A stretch of DNA of 64,000 nucleotides from Nocardioides panacisoli (GCF_019448235.1 NZ_CP080409.1:1-64000), one strand, 5' to 3'. Shown: positions 33,800 through 43,125, counted from the stretch's first letter. The notes: generated by a model from the sequence alone, not told the origin. A program made the numbers and translations.

Positions 33800-34953
33800 C
33801 CGGACCCACGCACGACCCGGCCCTGGGAGTGGCGGTCATCGGCTACTCCTTCATGGGCCGCGCGCACTCCAACGCCTGGCGCAATGTCGGCGCCTTCCAC
33901 CCGGACCTGCCGGCCGTGCGACAGCAGGTGCTCGTCGGACGCGACGGCACTGCGGTGAAGGAGGCCGCCGCGCACCTCGGCTGGCGGGAGTCCGCCACCG
34001 ACTGGCGCTCGGTGCTCGACCGTGAGGACGTCGACCTCGTCGACATCTGCACACCGGGGGACAGCCACCACGAGATCGCACTGGCGGCCCTCGCCGCGGG
34101 CAAGCACGTGCTGGTCGAGAAGCCCCTCGCCAACTCCGTCGCCCAGGCCGCCGAGCTCGCCGCAGCTGCCCGGGACGCCCGCGCCCGCGGTCAGCGCGCG
34201 ATGGTCGGCTTCAACTACCGGAGGGTCCCGGCGCTGGCGCTCGCCCGTCGGTTGGTTGCGCAGGGTCGGATCGGCACCGTGCGACAGGTGCGGGTGGCGT
34301 ACCTGCAGGACTGGCTCGTCGACGCCGGGGCACCGATGACCTGGCGCCTGCGGCGGGAGAGCGCCGGTTCCGGCGTGCTCGGCGACCTGGGGTCCCACGC
34401 CGTGGACCAGGTGCACGCGCTGCTGGGCGAACCCGTGACGAACGCGTCGGGCCACCTGCGCACGTTCGTCCCCGAGCGCGACGGCCCCGACGGTCCCGAG
34501 CCGGTCACCGTCGACGACGCCGCGTGGGCGAGGTTGGGCACCGCGTCGGGGGCCGTGGCGAGCCTGGAGGTCAGCCGGATGGCCACCGGCTGCAAGAACT
34601 CCCTGACGATCGAGGTGTACGGCGACCGCGGCGCCCTCCGCTTCGACCTCGAGCGGCTCAACGAGCTGCAGTTGCTCGACCCCGACGAGTCCGGTCCCGA
34701 CGGCTTCCGCCGCGTGTTGGCCACCGAACCGGACCATCCCTACCTGGACGCGTGGTGGCCCCCGGGCCACGTCCTGGGCTGGGACCACACCTTCACCAAC
34801 CAGGCGGCCGACCTGCTGACCGCCATCGGGGAGGGCACCGACCCGGTGCCGTCGTTCGACGACGGCCTCGCCGTGCAGCGGGTGCTGGCGGCGATCGAGG
34901 CCTCGGCGGCAGACTCCGGTCGGAGTGCCGCCGTACCGACCGAGGAGGACTGA
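33796..34953 (+). CDS. Gfo/Idh/MocA family oxidoreductase
   Basis: 385 residues. The N-terminal Rossmann domain has a GYSFMGRAHSNAW dinucleotide motif and the family lysine in VEKPLAN (about 111-117). The C-terminal half is the beta-sheet substrate domain, with FNYRR and an AYLQDW...WRL...GSGVLGDLGSHAVD region (about 168-205) in which Asp/His are catalytic. The layout is like inositol or levoglucosan dehydrogenases, which oxidise a sugar hydroxyl with NAD. Substrate is inferred only from context. Confidence 0.87.
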   Translation: MTGPTHDPALGVAVIGYSFMGRAHSNAWRNVGAFHPDLPAVRQQVLVGRDGTAVKEAAAHLGWRESATDWRSVLDREDVDLVDICTPGDSHHEIALAALAAGKHVLVEKPLANSVAQAAELAAAARDARARGQRAMVGFNYRRVPALALARRLVAQGRIGTVRQVRVAYLQDWLVDAGAPMTWRLRRESAGSGVLGDLGSHAVDQVHALLGEPVTNASGHLRTFVPERDGPDGPEPVTVDDAAWARLGTASGAVASLEVSRMATGCKNSLTIEVYGDRGALRFDLERLNELQLLDPDESGPDGFRRVLATEPDHPYLDAWWPPGHVLGWDHTFTNQAADLLTAIGEGTDPVPSFDDGLAVQRVLAAIEASAADSGRSAAVPTEED

Positions 34954-35960
34954 TGGGCAAGCGATTCACGCTCTTCACCGGCCAGTGGGTGGACCTGCCG
35001 CTGGAGGAGGTGGCCGAGCTGGCGGCCGGCTGGGGGTACGACGGCCTGGAGATCGCGGTCTCCGGGGAGCACCTCGATGCCTGGCGGGTCGACGAGCCCG
35101 GGTACGTCGAGTCCCGGCTGGAGATCCTGCAGCGCCACGGTCTGGGCTGTTGGACGATCTCCAACCACCTGACGGGCCAGGCGATCTGCGACGACCCGAT
35201 CGACTTCCGCCATCGGGCGATCGTGCGGGACCGGGTCTGGGGCGACGGCGGGGCCGAGGGCGTCCGGCAGCGCGCCGCCGAGGAGATGAAGCTGACCGCG
35301 CGGCTGGCAGGGCGGATGGGGATCGACACCGTCGTCGGGTTCACCGGCTCCTCGATCTGGCCCTACCTGGTGATGTTCCCGCCGGTCCCGGCCGAGGTCA
35401 TCGAGGCGGGTTACCAGGACTTCGCCGACCGGTGGCACCCCATCCTGGACGTCTTCGACGAGCACGGCGTCCGGTTCGCGCACGAGGTGCATCCCTCCGA
35501 GATCGCCTACGACCACTGGTCCACGGTGCGCGCTCTGGAGGCGATCGACCACCGGCCGGCGTTCGGCATCAACTGGGACCCCAGCCACATGATGTGGCAG
35601 GACCTCGACCCGGTCGCCTTCATCAGCGACTTCGCCGACCGGATCTACCACGTCGACTGCAAGGACACCCGGCTGCGCGTGGGCAACGGGCGCAACGGCC
35701 GCCTCTCCTCCCACCTGCCCTGGGGCGACCAGCGCCGCGGCTGGGACTTCGTCTCCACCGGACGCGGCGAGGTGCCGTGGGAGGACTGCTTCCGCGCGCT
35801 CGCCGCCATCGGCTACGACGGCCCCGTCTCGGTGGAGTGGGAGGACGCCGGCATGGACCGGCTCCACGGCGCCCGCGAGGCGTTGGAGTTTCTGCGCCGC
35901 TTCGACTACCCGGCGCCCACGGCCGCCTTCGACGCGGCATTTTCCCAGCAGAGCGAGTGA
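34953..35960 (+). CDS. Sugar phosphate isomerase/epimerase-like TIM barrel
   Basis: 335 residues, same superfamily as the earlier epimerase gene but clearly distinct. It has the segments YDGLEIAVSGEHLD, the metal site EVHPSEIAYDH, NWDPSHM and HVDCKDTR, and the last VSVEWEDAG with catalytic Glu. The size and NWDPSHM pattern fit IolE/IolI-like or 3-keto-sugar-processing enzymes. Its ATG shares a base with the preceding TGA (TGATG). It is the last gene of the operon. Confidence 0.83.
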   Translation: MGKRFTLFTGQWVDLPLEEVAELAAGWGYDGLEIAVSGEHLDAWRVDEPGYVESRLEILQRHGLGCWTISNHLTGQAICDDPIDFRHRAIVRDRVWGDGGAEGVRQRAAEEMKLTARLAGRMGIDTVVGFTGSSIWPYLVMFPPVPAEVIEAGYQDFADRWHPILDVFDEHGVRFAHEVHPSEIAYDHWSTVRALEAIDHRPAFGINWDPSHMMWQDLDPVAFISDFADRIYHVDCKDTRLRVGNGRNGRLSSHLPWGDQRRGWDFVSTGRGEVPWEDCFRALAAIGYDGPVSVEWEDAGMDRLHGAREALEFLRRFDYPAPTAAFDAAFSQQSE

Positions 35961-35976
35961 CCGCAAGACTGGCCGG

Positions 35977-36756
35977 GTGGACGACCCGACCCTGACCGTG
36001 CTGGCGCTGCTCGCGCTGGCAGCACTGGCCGCGGGCTACGTCGACGCGGTCGTCGGCGGGGGAGGGCTCCTCCAGCTGCCGGCGCTGCTGGTCGCGCTGC
36101 CGGGGGCGGCGCCGGTGCAGATCCTGGCGACGAACAAGATCGCCGCCTTCTGCGGCACCTCGGCCGCCGCGGCGACCTACTACCGACGCATCCGCCCCGA
36201 TCCACGGACGTTCGGGCCGATGATGGCCTGCGCGTTCGTCGGCGCGGTGGGCGGTGCCGCGGTGGCGTCGCAGATCCCGCGGTCGGCGTTCGAGCCGATC
36301 GTGTTGGTGGTCCTGGTCGTCCTCGGCACCTACGTGGTGTTCCAGCCCACGATCGGTGAGGAGACGCTGCTGCGCTTCTCCGGTGGCCGCCACCTCGCCG
36401 CCGCGATGGCGATCGGCACCGTGATCGGGTTCTACGACGGCGCGCTCGGCCCGGGCACCGGCACCTTCTTCGTCTTCGCCCTGGTCGGCCTGCTCGGCTA
36501 CGACTTCCTCGAGGCCTCGGCGAAGACGCGACTGGCCAACTGGGCCACCAACCTCGGCGCGCTCGCGTTGTTCATCCCCACCGGCGCGGTGCTGTGGAAG
36601 GTCGGCCTGCTGATGGGCGTCTCCAACCTGCTCGGGGGCTACCTGGGGGCGCGGAGCGCGGTGGCCCGGGGCGCGACCTTCGTGCGGGTGTTCTTCGTGC
36701 TCGTCGTCGGTGCCTTCGCGGTGCGCATCGGCGGCGGCATCGTCGGGCTGTGGTGA
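35977..36756 (+). CDS. TauE/SafE family anion exporter
   Basis: 259 residues, eight or so membrane helices. Typical TauE/SafE features are the start DAVVGGGGLLQLPALL, a NKIAAFCGTSAAA loop and the repeat motif FYDGALGPGTGTFF. Members export sulfite, sulfoacetate or related anions. It starts 16 bases after the sugar operon, so read-through is possible, but no functional link is evident. Confidence 0.88.
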   Translation: MDDPTLTVLALLALAALAAGYVDAVVGGGGLLQLPALLVALPGAAPVQILATNKIAAFCGTSAAAATYYRRIRPDPRTFGPMMACAFVGAVGGAAVASQIPRSAFEPIVLVVLVVLGTYVVFQPTIGEETLLRFSGGRHLAAAMAIGTVIGFYDGALGPGTGTFFVFALVGLLGYDFLEASAKTRLANWATNLGALALFIPTGAVLWKVGLLMGVSNLLGGYLGARSAVARGATFVRVFFVLVVGAFAVRIGGGIVGLW

Positions 36757-36771
36757 CGCCGCCACCACGGC

Positions 36772-36777
36772 TACGGT
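36772..36777 (+). promoter_or_regulatory. -10 box of PPOX gene (leaderless)
   Basis: TACGGT followed by six bases and the ATG at 36784. Confidence 0.5.
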
Positions 36778-36783
36778 GAGGGC

Positions 36784-37152
36784 ATGAGCATCCCCGTCGC
36801 GATCGGTGACCTCGCGGGCGCGCTGGCCGACTTCGGCAGCGGCTACCTGCTCACCACGACCGAGGGCCGGGTCAAGGTCGTCACCGTCGACCCCGAGCTC
36901 GACGGCACCGACCTCGTGGCGCGCGGCCCCGGCCGCGGCACCCTCGCCAACCTCGCCGCCAACCCGGCCGTCACGGTGGTCTTCCCGCCGGCGGAGCCGA
37001 AGGGCTACACGCTGCTGGTCGACGGCACGGCTGCCGCCGAGGGCGAGGACGTGCGGGTCACGCCCACCACGGCCGTGCTCCACCGTCCCCGCTCCCACGC
37101 CGACGGTCCCGTCCCGCCCGACGGGTGCGGGCACGACTGCGCCCCGGTGTGA
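36784..37152 (+). CDS. Pyridoxamine 5'-phosphate oxidase-like flavin/F420-binding protein
   Basis: 122 residues, split-barrel PPOX fold (GYLLTTTEGRVKVVTV, RGTLANLAANPAVTVVFPP). The conserved flavin-contact region is readable, but the domain is short and ends with a His/Asp/Pro/Cys-rich tail. It might bind FMN, F420 or haem. Its TGA overlaps the GTG of the VOC gene by GTGA. Confidence 0.75.
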   Translation: MSIPVAIGDLAGALADFGSGYLLTTTEGRVKVVTVDPELDGTDLVARGPGRGTLANLAANPAVTVVFPPAEPKGYTLLVDGTAAAEGEDVRVTPTTAVLHRPRSHADGPVPPDGCGHDCAPV

Positions 37153-37934
37153 TCGTGCCCTCGGTGCCGACCGCGTCCGCACCGACGTGGATCAGCGCCT
37201 TCCTCGACTTCGCGCCCGACCACGCCGAGACCGGCCCGGCGTTCTGGGCCGCCGTGACGGCGTACGACGTCTCCGCGCCGCGGGGCTCCCACGGCGAGTT
37301 CGCGAGCCTCCTGCCGTCCGGCGGCGCCGCCCACGTGCGGGTGCAGCGGCTCGCCGCCGGCTCCGACCGGATCCACCTGGACCTCCACGTCGGTGACCCG
37401 GCGGCCGCGGCCGCGACGGCGACCGAGCTCGGCGCGACCCTCGTCGCCGATGACGAGGTCGTGGTGATGGCCTCGCCCGGCGGGTTGGCGTTCTGCCTCG
37501 TCGACGTCGGTGCGGGCGTGGTCGCTGCACCGACGACGTGGCCCGACGGGCACGACTCGGTCCTGGACCAGGTGTGCCTCGACGTGCCGCGTGCGGCGTA
37601 CGGGCAGGAGTGTGCGTTCTGGGCCGGACTGACCGGATGGGAGCGGCGACCGCCCCAGGTCCATGAGGCCTTCTCCTCGCTGGCCCGGCCGGCGGGCCAG
37701 CCGTTGCGCCTGCTGTTCCAGCGGCTCGACGAGGCCGGCGGGCCAGCCCGGGCGCACGTGGACTGGGCGACCACGGACCGGCCGCTCGAGGTGGCCCGCC
37801 ATCGCGGGCTCGGCGCGAGGGTGCTGGAGGAGTTCCGGTGGTGGACGGTGATGGCCGACCCGGTCGGCCGCGCCTACTGCATCACCGATCGCGACCCCGC
37901 AACCGGGGTGCTGCCGGTGCCGGAGACGCAGTAG
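37149..37934 (+). CDS. VOC (glyoxalase-like) two-domain protein
   Basis: 261 residues with two VOC-fold halves (about 10-125 and 135-255), each ending in a beta-strand of the FCLVD or YCITD type. The halves carry the recurring HLDLHVGD and LDVPRAA segments. Catalytic metal ligands are not obvious, so an isomerase or binding function is likely. The GTG start is set by the four-base overlap with the preceding gene. Confidence 0.78.
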   Translation: MIVPSVPTASAPTWISAFLDFAPDHAETGPAFWAAVTAYDVSAPRGSHGEFASLLPSGGAAHVRVQRLAAGSDRIHLDLHVGDPAAAAATATELGATLVADDEVVVMASPGGLAFCLVDVGAGVVAAPTTWPDGHDSVLDQVCLDVPRAAYGQECAFWAGLTGWERRPPQVHEAFSSLARPAGQPLRLLFQRLDEAGGPARAHVDWATTDRPLEVARHRGLGARVLEEFRWWTVMADPVGRAYCITDRDPATGVLPVPETQ

Positions 37935-37937
37935 TTT
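37932..37937 (+). promoter_or_regulatory. -10 box of DinB gene (leaderless)
   Basis: TAGTTT followed by six bases and the ATG at 37944. It overlaps the stop of the preceding gene. Confidence 0.5.
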
Positions 37938-37943
37938 CAGGAC

Positions 37944-38477
37944 ATGACGATCCCGCGCGCCGATCCGCCGCTGCACGCCGACGAGGGGACGATGCTGCGG
38001 GCGTGGCTGGACTTCCACCGCGCCACGCTGCGCCGCAAGGCCGACGGCCTCGACGCCGAGCAGCTGGACCGGGCGCTGCCGCCGAGCACGATGACCCTCG
38101 GCGGCATGCTCAAGCACCTCGCCCTGGTCGAGACCAACTGGTTCGACGCGGTGCTGCGGGGCGAGGCGATGATGCCGCCGTTCGACGCCGTCGACTGGGA
38201 CGCGGACTTCGACTGGGACTGGCACAGCGCGGTCGACGACAGGCCCGACGAGCTCCGCCGGCTGCTCGACGCTGCGATCGAACGCGCCGACCGCGTGATC
38301 GACGAGGCGCTCGCCGGGCCGGACGGGCTCGACACCGCCTCGGTGCTCACCAGCACCAGCCGGGGCGAGCCCTTCACGCTGCGCTGGATCCTGTGCCACA
38401 TGGTCGAGGAGTACGCCCGCCACAACGGCCATGCCGACCTGATCCGGGAGGCGATCGACGGCGAGGTCGGCGAGTGA
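37944..38477 (+). CDS. DinB/DUF664 family protein
   Basis: 177 residues forming the four-helix DinB bundle, with metal-type histidines in LKHLALVETNWF (about 55-66) and HMVEEYARHNGHADLIRE (about 152-169). The family includes mycothiol- and bacillithiol-dependent transferases, so a thiol transferase role is plausible in a mycothiol producer, but it is inferred. Its TGA overlaps the GTG of the next acetyltransferase gene. Confidence 0.85.
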   Translation: MTIPRADPPLHADEGTMLRAWLDFHRATLRRKADGLDAEQLDRALPPSTMTLGGMLKHLALVETNWFDAVLRGEAMMPPFDAVDWDADFDWDWHSAVDDRPDELRRLLDAAIERADRVIDEALAGPDGLDTASVLTSTSRGEPFTLRWILCHMVEEYARHNGHADLIREAIDGEVGE

Positions 38478-38962
38478 GCGATCCGGCGATCCGCCCGGCC
38501 ACCGACGCGGACTGGCCCTCGATCCACGCCTTCTTCGACCGCATCGTCGCCGAGGGCGAGACCTATGCCTATCCGGCCGACCTGACCAGCGACGAGGCCC
38601 GCGCCCTCTGGTTCGGCCAGGAGCACGTCGTGGTGCTGGAGGAGGAGGGCCGCGTGCTCGGGTCGGCGATGTTCGGCCCCAACCGGCCCGGTCGCGGGGA
38701 CCACGTGGGCACGGCGTCGTTCATGGTCGACGACGCCGCCCGTGGGCGGGGCGTCGGACGGCGCCTGGGGGAGTACGTCGTCGCGCGCCTGGCCGAGCTG
38801 GGCTACCGAGGTATCCAGTTCAACGCCGTCGTGGCCACCAACACCGCCGCCGTCCGCCTGTGGGAGGGGCTGGGGTTCGAGATCGTCGGCACCGTGCCCG
38901 GCGCGTTCCGCTCCCGCGAGCACGGCCGCGTGGGCCTGCACGTGATGTATCGCGAGCTCTAG
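38474..38962 (+). CDS. GNAT family N-acetyltransferase
   Basis: 162 residues with a standard GNAT layout: RPATDADWPSIHAFFDRI at the N-terminus, the CoA loop RGRGVGRRLGEYV (about 92-104) and NAVVATNTAAVRLWEGLGF (about 117-135), which is the RimI/phosphinothricin-type finish. The substrate is unknown. It is coupled to the DinB gene. It converges with the UbiB-like gene. Confidence 0.9.
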   Translation: MSDPAIRPATDADWPSIHAFFDRIVAEGETYAYPADLTSDEARALWFGQEHVVVLEEEGRVLGSAMFGPNRPGRGDHVGTASFMVDDAARGRGVGRRLGEYVVARLAELGYRGIQFNAVVATNTAAVRLWEGLGFEIVGTVPGAFRSREHGRVGLHVMYREL

Positions 38963-38981
38963 CCGACCCCGGGGGCGATGG

Positions 38982-40316
38982 TCAGGCGTCGGCGAAGCCG
39001 GGGAGGTTCCGCTCCAGCAGCGCTCGGAACGGCGCCTCGGCCTCGAGCTGGCTCAGCACGCCCACGGCACCGACGCAGGTGCGGTGGATGAGGATGTAGC
39101 TCGGCGGCAGGTTGAGCTTGACGTTGATGGAGTACGACGGGTCGCGGGTGTCGTTGACGCGGCGGAACTGCTCGCGCATCCACTCCCGGGTGAAGCGGAA
39201 CCGTTCGGTGCGGCTGGGCTCGGCGAACGGGGAGAGGTAGTCCATCAGCAGCTGGGGGTCGATCCGGGTGCGGTCCTTGATGAACCCCTCCTCGCGCAGG
39301 GCGGCCTCCACGGCCTCGCCGTCGCCCTCGACGCAGAGCCGGATGAGGCGGCCCAGGGGAGCGGGGAAGCCGCCGTCGGGCAGGCGGGCGACGGCGCCGT
39401 AGTCGAGCACGCCCAGCCGTCCCGGGGCACCGTCCGCGGTGGGGATGATGCGGTAGTTGCCCGGGTGCGGGTCGGCGTGGAGGAGGCCGGTGCGGGCCGG
39501 GGCGCTGAAGAGGAAGTCGGCGTACAGCTCGCCGTAGTGGTCGCGCTCGGCCTGGGTGCCGTCGGCGATCGTGGCGGCGAGGGAGGCGGTGGACTCCAGC
39601 CACTCGGTGACCAGGACGCGCGGACCGACGGCGACCACGTCGGGCACGACGATGCGCTCGTCCTCGGCGTAGGTGCGGGCGAAGGTGCGTTGGGCCTCGG
39701 CCTCGAGGTCGTAGTCCAACTCCTCGCGGGCCCGGGCCTGGACCTCGGCGACCAACGGGCCGATGTCGACGCCGGGGAAGAGTGGGTCGAGGCTGCGGGC
39801 GGCGCGACCGATGGTGCGCAGGTCGGACTCCAGGGCCGCACCGGCGTCGGGGTACTGCACCTTGATGGCGACCTCGCGGCCGTCGTGCCACTCGCCGCGG
39901 TGGACCTGGCCGATGGAGGCAGCCGCCGTGGGAGCACCCTCGAGGCGCACCAGGCGCGTCTTCCAGTCCGCACCCAGGTCGGCCTCGAGGATCTCGCGCA
40001 CGGTCTGGGTCGGCATCGGCGGTGCGGAGTCCTGCAGCTTGGTGAGGTGCTCGCGGTAGGGCGCCGCCATCTCCTCGGGCAGGGCACCCTCGAGCACCGA
40101 CAGTGCCTGGCCGAACTTCATCGCCCCGCCCTTGAGCTCACCCAGGGTGCGGAAGAGCTGCTCGGCGGTGCGCTGCTGGATCTCGGTCATCACCGCGTCC
40201 GCGGGAGCACCGCCCAGGCGCTTGCCGAAGCCGATCGCGGTGCGCCCGGCGTACCCGAGCGGCAGCGACGCGAGCCGCGCCGTGCGGGCGGCTGCCTTGC
40301 GGGGGAGGTCGGCCAT
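38982..40316 (-). CDS. AarF/ABC1/UbiB family atypical kinase
   Basis: 444 residues. The family's KxGQ motif is present as KGGAMKFGQ (about 62-70), along with the Ala-rich ATP loop APTAAASIGQVH (about 127-138), the catalytic HADPHPGN (about 280-287) and LDYGA (metal). The protein belongs to the UbiB/ADCK group, which controls quinone or isoprenoid metabolism by ATP hydrolysis. The ATG at 40316 is the start of homology. A 14-base palindrome lies about 105 bases upstream. Confidence 0.88.
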   Translation of the reverse strand: MADLPRKAAARTARLASLPLGYAGRTAIGFGKRLGGAPADAVMTEIQQRTAEQLFRTLGELKGGAMKFGQALSVLEGALPEEMAAPYREHLTKLQDSAPPMPTQTVREILEADLGADWKTRLVRLEGAPTAAASIGQVHRGEWHDGREVAIKVQYPDAGAALESDLRTIGRAARSLDPLFPGVDIGPLVAEVQARAREELDYDLEAEAQRTFARTYAEDERIVVPDVVAVGPRVLVTEWLESTASLAATIADGTQAERDHYGELYADFLFSAPARTGLLHADPHPGNYRIIPTADGAPGRLGVLDYGAVARLPDGGFPAPLGRLIRLCVEGDGEAVEAALREEGFIKDRTRIDPQLLMDYLSPFAEPSRTERFRFTREWMREQFRRVNDTRDPSYSINVKLNLPPSYILIHRTCVGAVGVLSQLEAEAPFRALLERNLPGFADA

Positions 40317-40421
40317 GTGGCCATTGTCGCCGGTCCGCCCAACCCCGGACCGCCGGGCCTGCACAGGAACGTACCGACTGGTGCGACACGCCACGTCCGG
40401 CGCCCGGAGCGGCCGTGCTCA

Positions 40422-40435
40422 GTACCGTTCGGTAC
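40422..40435. promoter_or_regulatory. Palindrome GTACCGTTCGGTAC, possible TetR-type operator
   Basis: A perfect inverted repeat (6-base arms, central TT) in the leader region of the UbiB-like gene. It is close in sequence to the palindrome at 50298, with the shared TACCG-CGGTA form. Confidence 0.4.
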
Positions 40436-40457
40436 GTCCGCCGGCGGTCGGGGGGAG

Positions 40458-41153
40458 TCAGCAGGACGGCGTGGTGTCGGCCTCGACCGACGGGCCGCAC
40501 AGGGCGACTTCCCACGGGACCTCGAGGACGTGCTCGTCGCCTTCTGCGGTGTAGACGATGTCGAATCCGGTGACCAGGGCGCCGCCCTCCTGTGCGTACG
40601 CCGTCACGAGCAGCTCGGTGAAGAGGTAGGGCTCGTCGTCCGCGTCCTCACAACCTCGACTGATCACCGCGCCCTCGAGGGGATCGATCCGGCCCGCCAG
40701 AGCAGTGCCACCTCGGGAGTAGGCCTCCGCGAAGTCCGGTGGCGTGCCACGGCTGCCGAGCAGTGGCGTGACGATCGTGCCCTCGCGTGCCTCGTCCCGG
40801 AGCGTGGGGGTCATGCGCCGGATCGTGGCCTGGAATCGTTCTGGTGTGACGACTGATCTCGGGGTGACGCGGTCGAGCACGATCTCCGCGGCGGGTTCTT
40901 CGCTGCACAACTCGATGCCTCCGAGTGTCAGCGCCCACGTGTCGCTGCCCCAGCGGTCACGTGGCGGGGCCACGTCACCCACTCCGCCCCCTTCGTCGCC
41001 GCCACGCACCACCAGCGGGCCCGCAGAGGCATGGGCCCCACCGTGCTCGGACTGGGTGCACCCGGCTGCCGGGGCGAGGCCCGCGAGTGTCGCCAGGAGT
41101 ATGGCTACTGCCCGTGGCGGACGAGAGTGCCGGCCCGGTCCGGAAGCAGTCAG
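40458..41153 (-). CDS. Lipoprotein of unknown function, start unclear
   Basis: The frame encodes a lipoprotein signal (VAILLATLAGLAPAAGC) followed by about 190 acidic residues with four or so cysteines, ending in PSC. No ATG or GTG lies before the signal: the first GTG (41012) is beyond the lipobox. Reading back from the signal only a CTG at 41153 is available, 21 bases after the in-frame TAG of msrA. So the gene may start at CTG, with coupling to msrA, or it may carry a base error. No domain was recognised. Confidence 0.6.
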   Translation of the reverse strand: MTASGPGRHSRPPRAVAILLATLAGLAPAAGCTQSEHGGAHASAGPLVVRGGDEGGGVGDVAPPRDRWGSDTWALTLGGIELCSEEPAAEIVLDRVTPRSVVTPERFQATIRRMTPTLRDEAREGTIVTPLLGSRGTPPDFAEAYSRGGTALAGRIDPLEGAVISRGCEDADDEPYLFTELLVTAYAQEGGALVTGFDIVYTAEGDEHVLEVPWEVALCGPSVEADTTPSC

Positions 41154-41174
41154 TCGAGTGCGGATCTCCGCAGG

Positions 41175-41813
41175 CTACCCGGGGAAGGCGACGCCGGTGT
41201 TGGCGTGGCAGCGGTAGCCGAACGGGTTCTTGTGCAGGTACTGCTGGTGGGCCGCCTCGGCGTAGTAGTACGCACCCGCCGGGGCGACCTCGGTGGTGAT
41301 CTCGCCCAGCCCGCGGCGGGCGAGCTCGGCGCCGTAGGTCTCGGTCAGCTCGCGGGCGACCTGCTCCTGCTCGGGCGTGGTGGTGTAGATCGCCGAGCGG
41401 TACTGGGTGCCGACGTCGTTGCCCTGCCGCATGCCCTGGGTGGGGTCGTGGACCTCGAAGAACTTCTTGACCAGCGTGGCGTAGCTGATGCGGTCGGGGT
41501 CGAAGACGACCCGCATCGCCTCGGTGTGGCCGGTCAGGCCGGAGCACACCTCCTCATAGGTCGGGTACGGCGTGTGGCCGCCCGCGTAGCCCACGGAGGT
41601 CGACCAGACGCCGTCGAGCTCCCAGTAGATCTCCTCGGCGCCCCAGAAGCAGCCCAGGCCGAAGATTGCCACCTCGAGCCCGTCGGGGACCTCGTCGGTG
41701 ACCAGCGGGGTGCCGAGCACCGCGTGGGTCTCGGGCAGGGAGAAGGCGGGGGTGTCGCGTCCGGGCAGCGCGGCGCCGGGGTGCACCATCTGGGTCTTGC
41801 GGGGCGGGAACAT
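41175..41813 (-). CDS. msrA: Peptide-methionine (S)-S-oxide reductase
   Basis: 212 residues with the MsrA signature [13 protein letters not shown] (catalytic Cys about 52), [16 protein letters not shown] and AIYTTTPEQ. It repairs methionine sulfoxide, in actinobacteria with mycoredoxin or thioredoxin as reductant. The ATG at 41813 is preferred because the longer frame has no homology-like sequence. It is divergent from the cystathionine synthase gene. Confidence 0.93.
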   Translation of the reverse strand: MFPPRKTQMVHPGAALPGRDTPAFSLPETHAVLGTPLVTDEVPDGLEVAIFGLGCFWGAEEIYWELDGVWSTSVGYAGGHTPYPTYEEVCSGLTGHTEAMRVVFDPDRISYATLVKKFFEVHDPTQGMRQGNDVGTQYRSAIYTTTPEQEQVARELTETYGAELARRGLGEITTEVAPAGAYYYAEAAHQQYLHKNPFGYRCHANTGVAFPG

Positions 41814-41945
41814 CGGCACTCCTCTGTGTCGACCAGACGATCGGCTCTCACCGGGAGCAACACCGTCCGGCGGTGAACCCTTCCCGGCAGTCCACGCCGG
41901 GGTGGCGCGGGCCTCAGCGACTGACACGACGGGGCCGTCGATGAG

Positions 41946-41951
41946 TAGGCT
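41946..41951 (+). promoter_or_regulatory. -10 box of cystathionine gamma-synthase gene (leaderless)
   Basis: TAGGCT followed by seven bases and the GTG at 41959. The in-frame ATG at 41941 lies upstream of the box, so GTG is preferred. Confidence 0.5.
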
Positions 41952-41958
41952 CGTCCGG

Positions 41959-43125
41959 GTGAGTGACCGGGAGCTGAGCAAGGCGGGTTTCGAGACCCGC
42001 GCGATCCACGCCGGCTACGAGCCGGACCCGACGACCGGCGCGGTGATCCCGCCGATCTACGCGACCTCCACCTACGCCCAGGACGGCGTCGGTGGCCTGC
42101 GCAACGGCTACGAGTACAGCCGGTCGGCGAACCCGACGCGGACCGCGCTCGAGGAGACCGTGGCGGCGCTGGAGGGGGGCAGCCACGGCTTCGCGTTCGC
42201 GTCCGGCCTCGCCGCCGAGGACACCCTCGTCCGCGCTACCTGCACTCCCGGTGACCACGTGGTGCTCCCCGACGATGCGTACGGCGGCACCTTCCGGCTC
42301 TTCGACAAGGTCGAGCAGGCGTGGGGCATCGCCCACAGCTCGGCACCCGGCTCGGACCCCGAGGCGGTCCGTGCCGCGATCCGTCCCGGTGAGACGAAGC
42401 TGGTGTGGGTCGAGACGCCCACCAACCCGCTGCTCAACATCGGTGACCTCGCCGCCCTCGCCGCGGTGGCCCACGAGGCGGGCGCGCTGCTGGTGGTGGA
42501 CAACACCTTCGCGACCTCCTACCTGCAGCAGCCGCTGGCGCTCGGCGCCGACGTCGTCGTGCACTCCACGACCAAGTACGCCGGCGGGCACTCCGACGTC
42601 GTCGGTGGCGCCCTCGTGGTCGACGACGCCGACCTGGCCGAGCGCATCGGCTTCCACCAGAACTCCATCGGCGCGGTCGCCGGCCCCTTCGACGCCTGGC
42701 TGGTGCTCCGCGGCCTCAAGACGCTCGGGCTGCGCATGGAGCGCCACTGCGACAACGCCGAGGCGGTCGTCGCCTTCCTGCAGGACCACCCGGCGGTGAG
42801 CCAGGTGATCTACCCCGGCCTGCCCGAGCACCCCGGCCACGAGGTCGCCGGGCGCCAGATGAGCCGCTTCGGCGGCATGGTGTCCTTCCGCGTCGCCGGC
42901 GGCGAGCAGCAGGCACTCGACGTCTGCGCGGGCACGCAGGTCTTCACCCTGGGCGAGTCCCTGGGTGGCGTCGAGTCGCTGATCGAGCACCCGGGCCGGA
43001 TGACCCACGCCAGCGTCGCCGGCACCGACCTGGAGGTCCCCGCCGACCTGGTCCGGCTCAGCGTCGGCATCGAGACGGCCGAGGACCTGCTCGCCGACCT
43101 CGACCGCGCGCTGGGCGGTGCCTGA
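41959..43125 (+). CDS. metB: Cystathionine gamma-synthase
   Basis: 388 residues, type-I PLP Cys/Met metabolism enzyme. It condenses O-acyl-homoserine with cysteine in methionine synthesis. The N-terminus has [12 protein letters not shown] and PPIYATSTY. The PLP lysine lies in [12 protein letters not shown], and [11 protein letters not shown] and [12 protein letters not shown] are also conserved. Length fits with the GTG start. Its stop shares a base with the ATG of ilvA. Confidence 0.92.
   Translation: MSDRELSKAGFETRAIHAGYEPDPTTGAVIPPIYATSTYAQDGVGGLRNGYEYSRSANPTRTALEETVAALEGGSHGFAFASGLAAEDTLVRATCTPGDHVVLPDDAYGGTFRLFDKVEQAWGIAHSSAPGSDPEAVRAAIRPGETKLVWVETPTNPLLNIGDLAALAAVAHEAGALLVVDNTFATSYLQQPLALGADVVVHSTTKYAGGHSDVVGGALVVDDADLAERIGFHQNSIGAVAGPFDAWLVLRGLKTLGLRMERHCDNAEAVVAFLQDHPAVSQVIYPGLPEHPGHEVAGRQMSRFGGMVSFRVAGGEQQALDVCAGTQVFTLGESLGGVESLIEHPGRMTHASVAGTDLEVPADLVRLSVGIETAEDLLADLDRALGGA

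Noticed and set aside
41814..41958. Possible SAM or other riboswitch before metB
   Set aside because: The transcript of metB seems leaderless from the TAGGCT box; only a weak 5-bp hairpin (CACCG/CGGTG at 41861-41875) is present.
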